Source: Lonicera japonica
Taxonomy: Eukaryota > Streptophyta > Magnoliopsida > Dipsacales > Caprifoliaceae
Reading direction: 5' to 3'
Length of the DNA: 64,000 nt
NCBI GenBank assembly: GCA_021464415.1
Contig: CM038469.1
Span: 26,405,736-26,469,735 of the forward strand
The notes under the pieces were generated by a model, which was given only the letters and a program-made list of their open reading frames with translations, did not search any database and was not told the DNA's origin. The position numbers and the translations under genes were made by a program. Below, in pieces: positions 23,401-34,245 of this stretch (positions within the stretch are counted from its first letter, which is position 1; the number at the start of each line of letters is the position of its first letter).

Positions 23401-26400
23401 GTTACTGGGGCGCAGATTTCACATCCACCAAGTGCATGGTTCAATGGCCTTGGCCCTCCCATGAGGTTTCATGGGAGGAGGATCAGGGACCTTAAAGCCG
23501 GCAGTATACGTTCGATGACTGATTTACTCACTACCAAATGAGCTACTGGGCCGTCGCTTGTCTATTATAACTATGGTGGAGCCCCGCAGTTTGAAATATA
23601 CCTATTTGAAGCTAGGACACCAACGAGGCCTTGATTGTACAGCAAGATTACAGACCAATTTCGACATTGCAAACCCTTTGCCAGGAGTCCTATTTCTCTC
23701 TCATTTTTGGGCTGTGTTTCTGATTGTATTTATATATATATATAGTGCTAACTGAAAGTAAAGATTTCGAAAAGTACTTCAAGAGTTACTGACACTATAA
23801 AAATCATTTTCCCAGAGCATCTCTTTTGTCAAAGAACTTCCACTTCCTGCGTACTTAATTCATTGATCAAATCAGATTTGATAGCGTGAAACCACCTGTC
23901 TCAGAGAATTAACATGTCATATTATCTCAGCATCCCCCATGCAGTTCGCTGATTAACATATCTATAATTCTTACCATACTAAGCTCAAGACATTGATCAA
24001 TTGCTCATATGTAATGCAATTACAAGCTGAGTAATAACGCCACAATAAGCAAATTCACAATAAAATCTCAGGACAGGAAAAAAAAACTAAAGAAGAAAGT
24101 GTATCTGGAAGACATAATGGTAAATTTCTGGTGAAAAAGTTACCTTGAGGAAAGTGTATCTGGAAGACATAATGATAAATTTCTGGTGAAAAAGTTACCT
24201 TGCCCTCTGCAATAGCTCCCAATGCAAGGGTCCAGTAGTCATGTTAAATGCCCCAGGATAACAAATCAAGTGAGCACCTGATATGAATATTACTGAGTGT
24301 TTAGAAAATCTATAGCACCCAAAGCATTCAAGGTGAGTACTATAACTTGAATTCGACTATTAAATAAATCGGAAGAGCTAGTAGTTCAAATAACTACTTA
24401 ATATTCAAAATACCAAAATCTAATGAACTCTTAAGTAACAATTGCTATCCAGAGAAAGAGTGTCTTTTCAGGATAGATTAAAAAAAAAACTTTATTGATG
24501 AGAAAGGGAGCAGATTACATTTACAATTTAAGATTTATCTTGAATTATGAAACACATGTATTTAATGAGTGTGGGACACAGTATAAGGTCTCCTCTTAGG
24601 TAATGAATCATTACTTTAATTTTCACTTCCAGAAAATTTAGCCAAAGGGTAAATACATGGGACAATAAAGAGGACGTGATAAAGGTTAGATTAGTCATGA
24701 GCAAACCACAAAAAAAAAAAATGGGGTCCATTAGATAAGAAGATGGAAAATGATAGAAAAACAATTACTTTTTATGAGAAATTAGAAGATGGGAGGAGTA
24801 ATTTCGTGAGCTATTCTCCATCTCATGCTCATTTTCTTCCTCACCCAGAATTTTATTCCATGGAAAAAGGGAAAAGGCAAGAGAACATCTCACCACATCC
24901 CTCAACTCATTTTCCAACTTCTCACAAAAATCAATTATTTTTCCAATCATTTTCCGACTTGTTATCGAGCGGACTCATAATAATAAAAAATTTCATATAA
25001 TAGAGAAGACTTTTCTCATAATAGTGAACTCGATAAGAACAAACCTCTTGCAGCATATAACATTGCCAATTCCTGAAAACGAATGTCATAGCAGATACCT
25101 ATACCAATACGCCCAACCTCTGCACAAACAAAAGCACAGCAATTTGCTAGAATGAAGGGCAGTCTAATGGCTTAAACAAACATCAACCACATGCTTTTTG
25201 CTTATACCAACAGTAATAACAGGGGCAAACCAGTTTCAATTAAAACTACTGATGATGATCTGAAACTTTTTTTCTTTTTCTTTTTTCTGTGATCTAGTTA
25301 GTTTTTTTGTGTTTGTCTTTTTCAGAAAATGAATTCATCAGTTAGTTTTGCCTGAGATCATGGGTGATGTCCAGTACAAACTCCTTTTAGCACCTAAAAT
25401 CAAGGCACAATAAACTTACAAGATCCAAGAATTGTACTTTATTCTGCTTCTCTCTCTTTATCTGTTCCACCTCTTTTTCAATTATTTTTTATAAATAATA
25501 TATCAAAAAGAAGCACCAAAAGGAGGTGCAAACCAAATACACAAAAGGTATCAGATAGGAAATTTACATAAAATAAATGTTTTTTAAAATTGCAGCATCT
25601 TCCGTACGTCTTCGCTTAGATTGCATTATATTATTTAAAAACACTACCAAAGCAATGATTGGTAGTCCAGAAATCATAGAACTAACCATCGTGATGGTTC
25701 TCAGAAAGAGCTAAAATAGTCAAGCCCGAGGTTGCATCTTAAACTGATAAAGATAATGCAAAGCAGCAGTTTGCAAGGAGAATAAATATAGTCAGATTTG
25801 CCACTCTCTTTTTATTTATTTTTTTCTTTGTGTGTGGATGTGTGGGTGGGGGTGCGTGTGTGTGTTGCAGGGAGAGGGGGTGGGGTGGGGGAGTGGGTGG
25901 TTGGGTAGGTAGTTAGTTGGTTGAACAACAACCGCATTTTGCAACTGTACATATCAATCCAAACAAATTATTCCGATTCGACATTACATGAGTAGCAAGC
26001 TGTGCAAAGATCACATTGATGTAGTAAATACGAATTGCAAGAAGCTGAAGCAGAACCCAGTTAAAGAAATTGCAAGGTTCGAAAAAAAGAAAATACTGAA
26101 GACACTTACAAACCAAAAGGGGGTATTTACTTACTTATTGGGGGGAGGCGAGACAGACTAATTCCTTCCATTCACTCCAGAAGTAATAGTACTTTTACAA
26201 GGACCAGACTAGTTTGTTATCATAAAGCCAGTCAAGATGTATAAATACATAAAGAGACCTCTACCAAAGATTTAGACGCATAAATAAAGCCTCATACCGA
26301 AACACAGAACACAATGATCTTCCCTCAAGCACAAGGTGGAATCCACTTTGCAGGCTCTAGGCAAATGTTTATAAGAAGAGTTCAGTACAATTAACACAAT

Positions 26401-29187
26401 GAACCTGTATCAACGATGGTAGGAGTCTCCCCTGCTGTAAGAGTCTTCGATTCCTGAAAGCTAATCTTGCCTGGTATATCGATATCAAAAAGGTGTATCT
26501 GCGATATATATTCACAACATTTTAGTGATTTGTTTGATCAATAGCTCTTCACAATGATACCGATGGAACAAGTTGAGCCCTTTTGAAATGCTAACCCTAG
26601 GCATTTAAGACTTTTTGTTAATTTTAAGTTATAAAATTGATCCTTTCAACATTAATTCTAAACTAGAATAAGTAGACACAAAACATTGAATATTGTCGTA
26701 AGGCATTTCATTAAGAATAGACTCAATTCAGGAGATTGTCTACAGCTATGAACATCATCTAATGAATTTGCACCATATGAAATATAGACTCCTATTTTTT
26801 AAGAAAACTTTGAAATATGATTCTGGAGAATTATTTGCTAAACCTAAGCACCGGCATCCCTAATGTCGGACGCCAGACCCACTAGTAACTAAAATTCAGA
26901 TTAGCTAAATGGAATGAATATAAATATCCAAACAGTTAAAATGAAATTTCATTCATGATGTAGAATTGTAATTAAATTTTCACATAAAGCATGAAAAGCA
27001 TGGTCAGATCACACTACCTTTCTGTGCTTAGCTATCAGCATTCCATCAGTACCAAAAATACAACAAGTATTGTACAACTTATTGCGAGATCTTTCTGGTA
27101 TAGAACCACCAACTATTGTGATCTTCAAGAGAGAAGCAACTTCAGAAAGCATGGCAGTTGAAGGAGACGCATCGCTGCCAGCATCAATGTCCTCCGCATA
27201 AACTGGGAAGCTATCATTCGAATATGGGCTATTCCATATTTCCTGAATTAATGAGAAGTCACACAATCAATCATAATTTCAAACCACTATACCACCATTT
27301 CAGTTAAGTGGTTAGTTATATTCCCAATTTGAATGTGCCCTGTCAGCTTCTTTTGCAAAAATCCTAAATCAAATGTCATATTGTAAGTGAACTTACTTTG
27401 TTACAACCTTGGGCAAAACTTTGGTTCACAAATTCATGAAGTTTTTACAACTTTTTTTTGTATACTTGGCAATATATTTCATAAATGAATCATTTTAGCA
27501 GCACAAATGAAATACCTACAATCAGTAAGAAGAAGCACCAGACAAGACAATTATTTAACACATCACAGATATAAAATTATAAATGTGTGACCCATTTTTA
27601 CTATTTTGAATTACATATTTTTAACATATGGATATGGTCTTCCTTGTATCAACATCCTTCACAAAGTTAGATGATTTTCGGGGAAATTATAATTGTAAGT
27701 TTTAATTTTCAGAATTTTGGGTCGCCCAACTGATAGAGGACAATTTATGGAATGTTTAAACACACACTGGTATAAGAAGGTCTAAAGCAGTCAAAAAGCC
27801 CCAATTTTACTTTCTCCTTTTTCAATCACAAACATCATGTAACTAGGTATTAAGAATAATTGCAATCCATATACATCACAATTCCTAATAAGAAATCTTC
27901 CTGTGAGATTCCCTGTACTATATAATTATGTAATATGTCAATTGACAATTCCTTAAAATGAATATACATACAGGCAAGACAACAAGCTGTGCACCCTTTT
28001 CAGCAGCTTCTTCTATTGCTCTACGAGCGTGAGCAATGTTCCTTTCCTTATCCGCCGTCACCGATAGTTGGCACAGTCCAATTTTAAACTGCAAAACACA
28101 TAAAAATGTTAAAATTATAGGCTCATCTGGCTGCGTAAAATGCCTAATTTTAAAATTAGATCACTTTCAATTAATTGCAAATTTGTGCAATTATAACTAA
28201 TTCAATTCATATTCATTGAGTGTATGGAATACTCAATCGAGATATTTCCAAAATCAGAATAAAAACATGTTCTAAATTCCTCCATGTTATTCACAAATTT
28301 GTCCAGAGGCATCAAAAATCAAGTGTAAACACTAGATTCACCTGGAAGTATAGAATGATGTCCGTAGTTCTCTATGATTAGGCAATATCAAAGTTTTCAC
28401 TTAAAATGAGCTAATTTGAGTTTTCACTTTTTATGTATCAACTTGAATTATCATATTTACTATTGTTCAATCAGACACAAATATATGTAAAAATTATAAA
28501 TTGCCTAATTATAAATCGTCTAATTCGCAACTTAAGAGACAACCAAACCGCCCCTATATAAAAGCACATCAATCTTCAAACCAATAATTGACACAGTCCA
28601 ATTTAAAACTGATACACAAACAAAACTAGAAATGCAGTAAACACACAATAATCTTCAGCTAAGCTAAATATAAAAACATGTAAAGACAATAGGTCGTAAT
28701 TCGTGCCAAAAATAATATATATAATATAACAAGGGACAGTAAGTCTGGTATCTTAAAAATATATAAGATATTTCAAAAAAAAAAAAAGTTATCTTTCGCA
28801 CGGGTTACAACATTGTCACTGATCATGATTCATGACCTAGTATATTATATGTACAAAACAACACATTTATAACAAGAGAGAGAGAGAGAGGGGTGCCTTG
28901 GTGATTGGGGGAATTGGCAATTGGACAGCAGGAGGAACCCTAGCTTGCTCAGGTTTGAAAGAAGAAGACGACATGGATGCGGTGGTGTTCGTGCGGATAT
29001 TAGTAGATGATGATGAGGATGAGATGGGGAGGAGAGATCGACGGTGGAAGAGGAAGGATGAAGCAGAGTTCAAGATGGAGCGAGAAGCAGAGGATTGAAC
29101 TAGGCTAGTAGTAGTTGGATTGGATGATGATGATGCTAACGTTGCTGCTATAGATGTGAAGGTTGAGGACAAGAATAACGCTTTCAT
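17486..29187 (-). CDS. Omega-amidase (Nit2-type nitrilase family), ten exons
   Basis: The product should hydrolyse 2-oxoglutaramate and 2-oxosuccinamate to the 2-oxoacids plus ammonia. Exons from 5' to 3' on the minus strand: 29187-28897, 28088-27972, 27242-27018, 26498-26405, 25119-25045, 24277-24199, 22996-22981, 18275-18195, 17769-17687, 17573-17486; 382 residues in all and continuous in phase. The Glu-Lys-Cys triad is visible: Glu137 at the start of [10 protein letters not shown], Lys211 in AKHRK and Cys252 in GICYDIRF. The first ~70 residues are Ser/Thr-rich with few acids, like a plastid or mitochondrial transit peptide; Met72 ([14 protein letters not shown]) could start a cytosolic form. 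It closely resembles Arabidopsis At5g12040 as I remember that sequence. Intron 1 appears to use a GC donor, exon 7 is 16 bp, and intron 7 (4.7 kb) holds a LINE-like remnant. Confidence 0.93.
19440..22526 (-). pseudogene. LINE ORF1-like remnant (DUF4283 + zinc knuckle) in intron 7
   Basis: Broken frames run on the minus strand from 22526 to about 19577. The first is Gln-rich (about 22390-22330). About 21240-20640 resembles the DUF4283 region of plant L1-type ORF1: [26 protein letters not shown], then [16 protein letters not shown] text continuing into [12 protein letters not shown] Cys/His cluster ([14 protein letters not shown]) follows near 20700. The tail (20427-19577) is Ser/Thr/Pro-rich, then acidic. 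At least six frame changes separate the pieces and no endonuclease or reverse transcriptase is present, so ORF2 is missing. The orientation matches the host gene. I found no clear poly(A) end or target duplication, so the limits are approximate. It could also be a host DUF4283 gene fragment. Confidence 0.6.
23370..23553 (-). mobile_element. SINE-like tRNA-derived sequence in intron 6
   Basis: The minus strand reads GGCCCAGTAGCTCATTTGG followed by TAGTGAG, a good box A, and about 50 bp later AGGTCCCTGATCCTCC, a degenerate box B. A hairpin CCTCCCATGAAACC / CCTCATGGGAGG follows. There is no clear poly(A) tail or target duplication, so this may be an old or truncated SINE from a family different from the two at 9.7 and 12.8 kb. 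Confidence 0.42.
24096..24203 (-). repeat. 55-bp tandem duplication covering the exon 6 splice donor
   Basis: The segment 24096-24150 recurs at 24151-24203 with one change in TAATGGTAAAT / TAATGATAAAT. On the minus strand each copy contains AAGGTAAC, the exon 6 donor. The upstream copy (24199/24198) matches the expected protein junction. The duplicate lies about 55 bp further into the intron. Confidence 0.88.
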
Positions 29188-29289
29188 TTTCTAGTTTCCT
29201 TTCATTTCCTTTCCAGATTTCCTTTTCTGCCAAAAGTTAGGAAGAGTAAAGACCAAAAATAACTGCTAAACTACTAACCAGTTTTATTT

Positions 29290-30316
29290 TGTCTTTTATT
29301 TTTTTTTGACGTAAATCCTATGCGTCAAGACATTTATATACAAAATTTAAAGTGAAAGAAAGTTTTCTAAGAGTACTTTTTTAAACTTGGCGTAAATTTC
29401 GAATGAATTAATAAGAAAGCAATAAATATTAGATGTCATTTTATGCAATTTTTAATTATTTTTTCTTGAATTTTGGTTTAAATAATATTATAATAACAAT
29501 GGCTCTTGATTTATAGGTCTTAGTGAGTAGACTTTAGATATATATTTTTTATTAAAAAAATATGGTTTGTATCAAAAGTTATTACATTGTAAAGTTATAA
29601 AAAAATTGTGGGAAAAGAAAATGCCACCGGCAGTAGGCCTATTAACGGATCGGATTTGGATCGGATCAAGGTGAATCTAAATCCATATTTAAGAAAGTTT
29701 TTGGATCGGATCCAGATCGAATCATGTAACTGATCATTAAAATATTGATCCATATCCAAATTTGTTCGAATCGGATTTGGATCGAATTATATCCAATCCA
29801 TTTAAAAAATTAATCATGTAATAATTAGTTTGTAAATATATAAAAAATAATGAAATTAACATAAAATTTAAACTTAATAATAGTCAAATTTATTCTATTC
29901 TTGTAAAAAGAAACTTATTTAATACTTTTAGGTTTATATTTAATTTTTTTTGAGTGTATTAATAATAATGTGGTAAATATAAATATAATAAATTTAAGCA
30001 TAAATGTGTATCTTGAATCGGATCGGATCGACATAAATACATATCTGATTTGTTAATCAAAGGCCTAACGGGTTCGGATCGGATTTGAAAATACAGATCA
30101 TAAATCTCAATTCATATTGGACTAAACGGATCGGATTCGGGTATAAATCATATCCATTAATAGGCCTACGTGACAGTGTAAACTTGTGGTGTATTTTACG
30201 CATCTATTTTACATAAAACTTAAATTTAAAAGGCTGTTGGAGCACATAAATTTTACAAGTTTTATATTTTACACAAAACCTAAATATACACTACAGGTGG
30301 AGGAGATGCTCTTATC
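29290..30316. mobile_element. MITE-like element, copy A (interrupted)
   Basis: The right end GGTGGAGGAGATGCTCTTA matches the common plant terminal repeat that reads AAGAGCATCTCC on the other strand. The body (TCAAGACATTTATA, TTTTTTCTTGAATTTTGGT, AGTTATTACATT) is shared with copy B at 30317-30786 and copy C at 50487-50910. The left terminal repeat is not recognisable. A second TIR element is inserted at 29633-30169. It does not code for protein. Confidence 0.65.
29633..30169. mobile_element. TIR element nested in MITE copy A
   Basis: A 537-bp insert beginning GTAGGCCTATTAACGGAT and ending with the inverted counterpart ATCCATTAATAGGCCTAC. The interior is rich in GGATCGGATC-type repeats in both orientations and has no open frame. 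Copies B and C lack it at this place, showing it inserted into copy A. A clean target duplication is not visible, so the superfamily is not assigned. Confidence 0.7.
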
Positions 30317-30786
30317 ATTGTGTAAATCCTATGTGTCAAGACACTTTTACACAAAACTTGAAGTGTAAAAAAAATATGCTCTAATGGTACATTTTTAAAC
30401 TTTTGTGTAAATTTTGAATGAACTAATAAGATAATTATGCATATTAGATATTATTTTATGCAATTTTTTATTATTTTTTCTTGAATTTTGGTATACATAA
30501 TATTATAGCAACAATGGATCTTGATTTGTTGGTCTTAATGAGTAGATTTTAGATATATATTTTTTATTAAATTATATAATTTATATTAAAAGTTATTACA
30601 TTTTAAAGTATTGTAAAATAATTGAGAAAAGAAAAGGCTGATGTGGTAGTGTAAACTTGGGGTGTATTTTACACATTCGTTTTACACAAAAACTAATTTT
30701 AAAAGACTGCTGGAGCTCAAAATTTTTACAAGTTTTGTATATTTTACACAAAACTTAAATATACACTACTGTTGGAGATGCTCTTA
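30317..30786. mobile_element. MITE-like element, copy B, tandem to copy A
   Basis: Starts at GTGTAAATCCTATGTG directly behind the right end of copy A and ends CTGTTGGAGATGCTCTTA, a good terminal repeat. It aligns over nearly its whole length with copies A and C. A head-to-tail pair sharing one terminal repeat suggests tandem insertion or unequal recombination. Confidence 0.65.
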
Positions 30787-31999
30787 CATTTTAATTTGTT
30801 TTAGTCAATCTACTAAATTTTTTAGTTGTTTTAATCGACCTATTCCGTCCACTTTTGTTCATATTTGTTTAGTGGAGGTATTTTAGTCATTTCAATTCTA
30901 AAACAGTTTCATCATTATAATTTACCAACTAAACATTTTAATTATTTCAATAAACCCACTAAAATATTGGTTTTGTACAAAATTATGTTTGAATTATTTT
31001 TTTATAATAAAACACACATGATGAAAAAAAAAATTGAATTAGTTTTTTTGGATTACAATTTTTGTAATTTTGTGCAGCTTTGCGGTCCCTATTTTATAGC
31101 ATATTATTATTCTTAGAGTTTATTTGTTTGAGTCTGTTATGCATATTTTTGCATTTGTACTCCCTTAAGAACTCATTTTATTTACAATAAATCAACATAT
31201 TTGCTTACTATAATTTCTTTAAAAAGTACAATTATAAGTAACGTATTCAAAATATTTTCTTTAAAAAGTAAAACTATAAGTAACATATTCAAAATATCAT
31301 TGCGTAACCCACTATCACAATTTAGCATCTATAAACAAAGTGACTAAGACTCCCATTGTCACTTCAAGTCCTCCAGCCAAGTTTCAAAAATATTGAGCAA
31401 ACGTGTAAAATCGTATTTTTTATAACTATATTCCATTTTCATTTATTTATCTATATTTATACATTTTGGATTATTGAAGACATGCGTATCCAAATTATTT
31501 GGCAAAAACCAGTACAATTGAGATCAAATATATCAACAAATGCATTATTTTAAACTTTGAACTTCACCCTGGCCACTAATATATCCATACATTAACATTA
31601 ACTTTATTTTAAAAAGAAAACTCATATATATACATAGATGTTTGTGGGGGTAGTTGAAAATATTTTGAGAAATAGGGCGAGAAGCAAGATTTCGTGAGTA
31701 TATTTAATATTTATTTTTTTTGTGGTTTCTAAATAGTACACAACTAAATATACATTTTTTTAAAGGATACAATTATTATTTTTACTTCTGTACTTTTATC
31801 CTATTTGTCAATTGATCTATTGCAAATTTTACACCAAGAAAATTAATATGTATAAACCTAGTGTTTCCGATCTATTTGTGCAATTTATCGAAGTAACTCT
31901 AAATTATCAAGGGCAGTGTTATTACAGCCCCCCCTCTCTTCCCCTAATATTTGTCATAAACACCCCATGTGATAAATTTCTTATCACCAACACCCCCTA
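30787..31999. other. Intergenic, no gene seen
   Basis: AT-rich spacer. A short duplicated phrase (TTCTTTAAAAAGTA) occurs at about 31216 and 31257. No domain-bearing frame was found on either strand. Confidence 0.5.
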
Positions 32000-32004
32000 A
32001 GGGC

Positions 32005-32340
32005 CGTCTAATGAGAGGTGAGAGCAGTTACATATACTTGGCCCACATGGGGAGAGTTTGTTTGTAAAGAACTCGCTTAACATTAGGTAATGGAGTGCTG
32101 CAGTATTTTTCAAATAAGACTCGCCTAATGAGAGGTGAGTGCACACACATAAACTTAGCTCAAATGGAGAGAGTGTATTGCTAAGCACTCACCTAACATT
32201 ATGCAATGGATTGAGGTATTTTTCAAATAAAGCCTGCCTAATGAGAGGTGAGTTCATACACATAAACTTGATTCAAATGGAAAGAGTGTGTTGCTAAGCA
32301 CTCGCTTAACATTAGGCAATGGATGGAGTGTTTGTGATAA
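32005..32340. repeat. Three tandem copies of a 113-117-bp unit
   Basis: CTAATGAGAGGTGAG recurs at 32008, 32125 and 32238. Each unit continues with CACATAAACTT-like text, then AGAGAGTGT, AAGCACTCGC, AACATTAGG and CAATGGA. C-rich (31930-31990) and G-rich (32384-32398) stretches such as CACCCCCT and GGGGGTGTTAGG flank the array in inverted orientation, suggesting the array is the core of a larger TIR element. No open frame spans it. Confidence 0.85.
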
Positions 32341-34203
32341 ATAAGGGGGTACATGTTAAAATGTGTTTTTAGTTAAATTCTGGAGGGGGTGTTAGGACCC
32401 ATTTAGTGATGTAAATAAGACCGTCAATTATTAATTATACACCCAGACAAAGTATTCTACTATTAAAAAAAATGTACAAAATCAATAATTTAGTGGGCTA
32501 ATTGAAATAACAAAGAGTTTAAAGGGTAAATTGAAATGACAAAAGTGTTTTTTTTTAATTGAAATGACGAAGATACCCCCACTGATTGCACATATATGGA
32601 TGGAAATGAACAGAGTGAGTTGATTGAAACAAGTAAATAGTTTAGTGAGTAAATTGTAAGAAATTAAAGTTTAGTTTATGTAATAAGGGGTAATAGTTTT
32701 TCAATCTTGAAACATAAATAAAGGGCTTTTGATTTAAAGGACAAAAGTAAGATTCTTCATCTACTCAAGTACGTATATTATTAGCCAATTGTTTAAAAGA
32801 CAAACAGTTTGTAAAATGACATATTTTTGACAAAAGGCAGCAAAATTAATTAATATTAATAAATAAGAAAACTACGAAAAAAAATCCAAAATTTCCATGG
32901 TAGCCTTCACTGTAATTTAATTTTAACCTAAATTAAATTGAAATGATATCCATTTAAATAAATTCAAAATTTTGAAATTAAATAACTAGAATTTAATACT
33001 AACATACTTTAACTCCCTAAAATCTGGAAAAGATATATAATATAATCCAAATTCAAATTGAAAAGATAAAAGTCAACCTATTTAAATAAATTCAAATTTT
33101 AAAAGCTGACTTAATGAATATTATCATAATTGTACCCTAAAATTAAGCGTCTACTATAAAAAAAAATAAAAATTCAGAGTTTCAGACTTGCATATAATCA
33201 ATTTATAAACATAATACAACATGAAATATATACAAGGCATACTAAGTTTCGTGTAAAAAAATATGGCTTGAACAAATGTTCTAGACATAACTTTGTGCAT
33301 AAAAATCTCTATTAATGTGTGAACTATTAACATGTAAAAAAAATGATCCTTATATACAAATGTTAACAAAATTCAACTTAAATGTACGAGGCATATTAAG
33401 TTTTGTATACTTGCATATATGAGACATATTAAATTATATAAACATATTAAGTTAGATTGACATATTAAGTTATACAAACATATGTACATATACATGGATG
33501 CGAAACATACTTGCATCCGAAAAAAACTTGGAGGTTTACCCTATTGATTTAAACTTTGACATTAATCTTGAAAACTAATAACTCGTGTATTTAATAGCAA
33601 ACAAAAGTTTCACCTAAGGATAATGAACCTTGAATAGTGAGTGGCATTAATATCGGGTCTATCATGCTTGACTGGCTTATACGAGATAGAGACCTCAACC
33701 AAATAATGTTCAATCATTTCAATCTTGACCTCAATCCGATTGAAAGTCTTGTTGTTGTAGACTACATTGATACTTCAGATCATTTCATATTACGTAGATG
33801 GGTCTTGAAAAGCTCTAGCTTCTCACCGGCTAGGGCTTCACGTTTTGCCTTGCAGAGCTTCTTGATTAAAGTCAGAAAGACTAATATTAATTGCAAAAAC
33901 CCTAACCATGAGAGGAGGAGGAAGAGAGACTGATAGAAAGAGATATTGAGAATATGTTATGAAGAAAGAAATTAAAAACAGTATACAAAAAAAATAACTA
34001 TTAGGTTTAAAACGTGTGAATGGGAATAGAGAGGTGTGAATTAATTGGGATAGAGAGATATTTTGGAAGATAAAATTGGAAGAAAGAGAATTTAAGAAAC
34101 GTAACGATAACCTCCTTCTAACGATCAGCTCCGGTAGTTTGATCACCGACTCAATAGAGGAAGATGTAATGGTATTAAAAAAGGAATCATGAAGACCCCC
34201 AAT

Positions 34204-34245
<42 letters not shown>

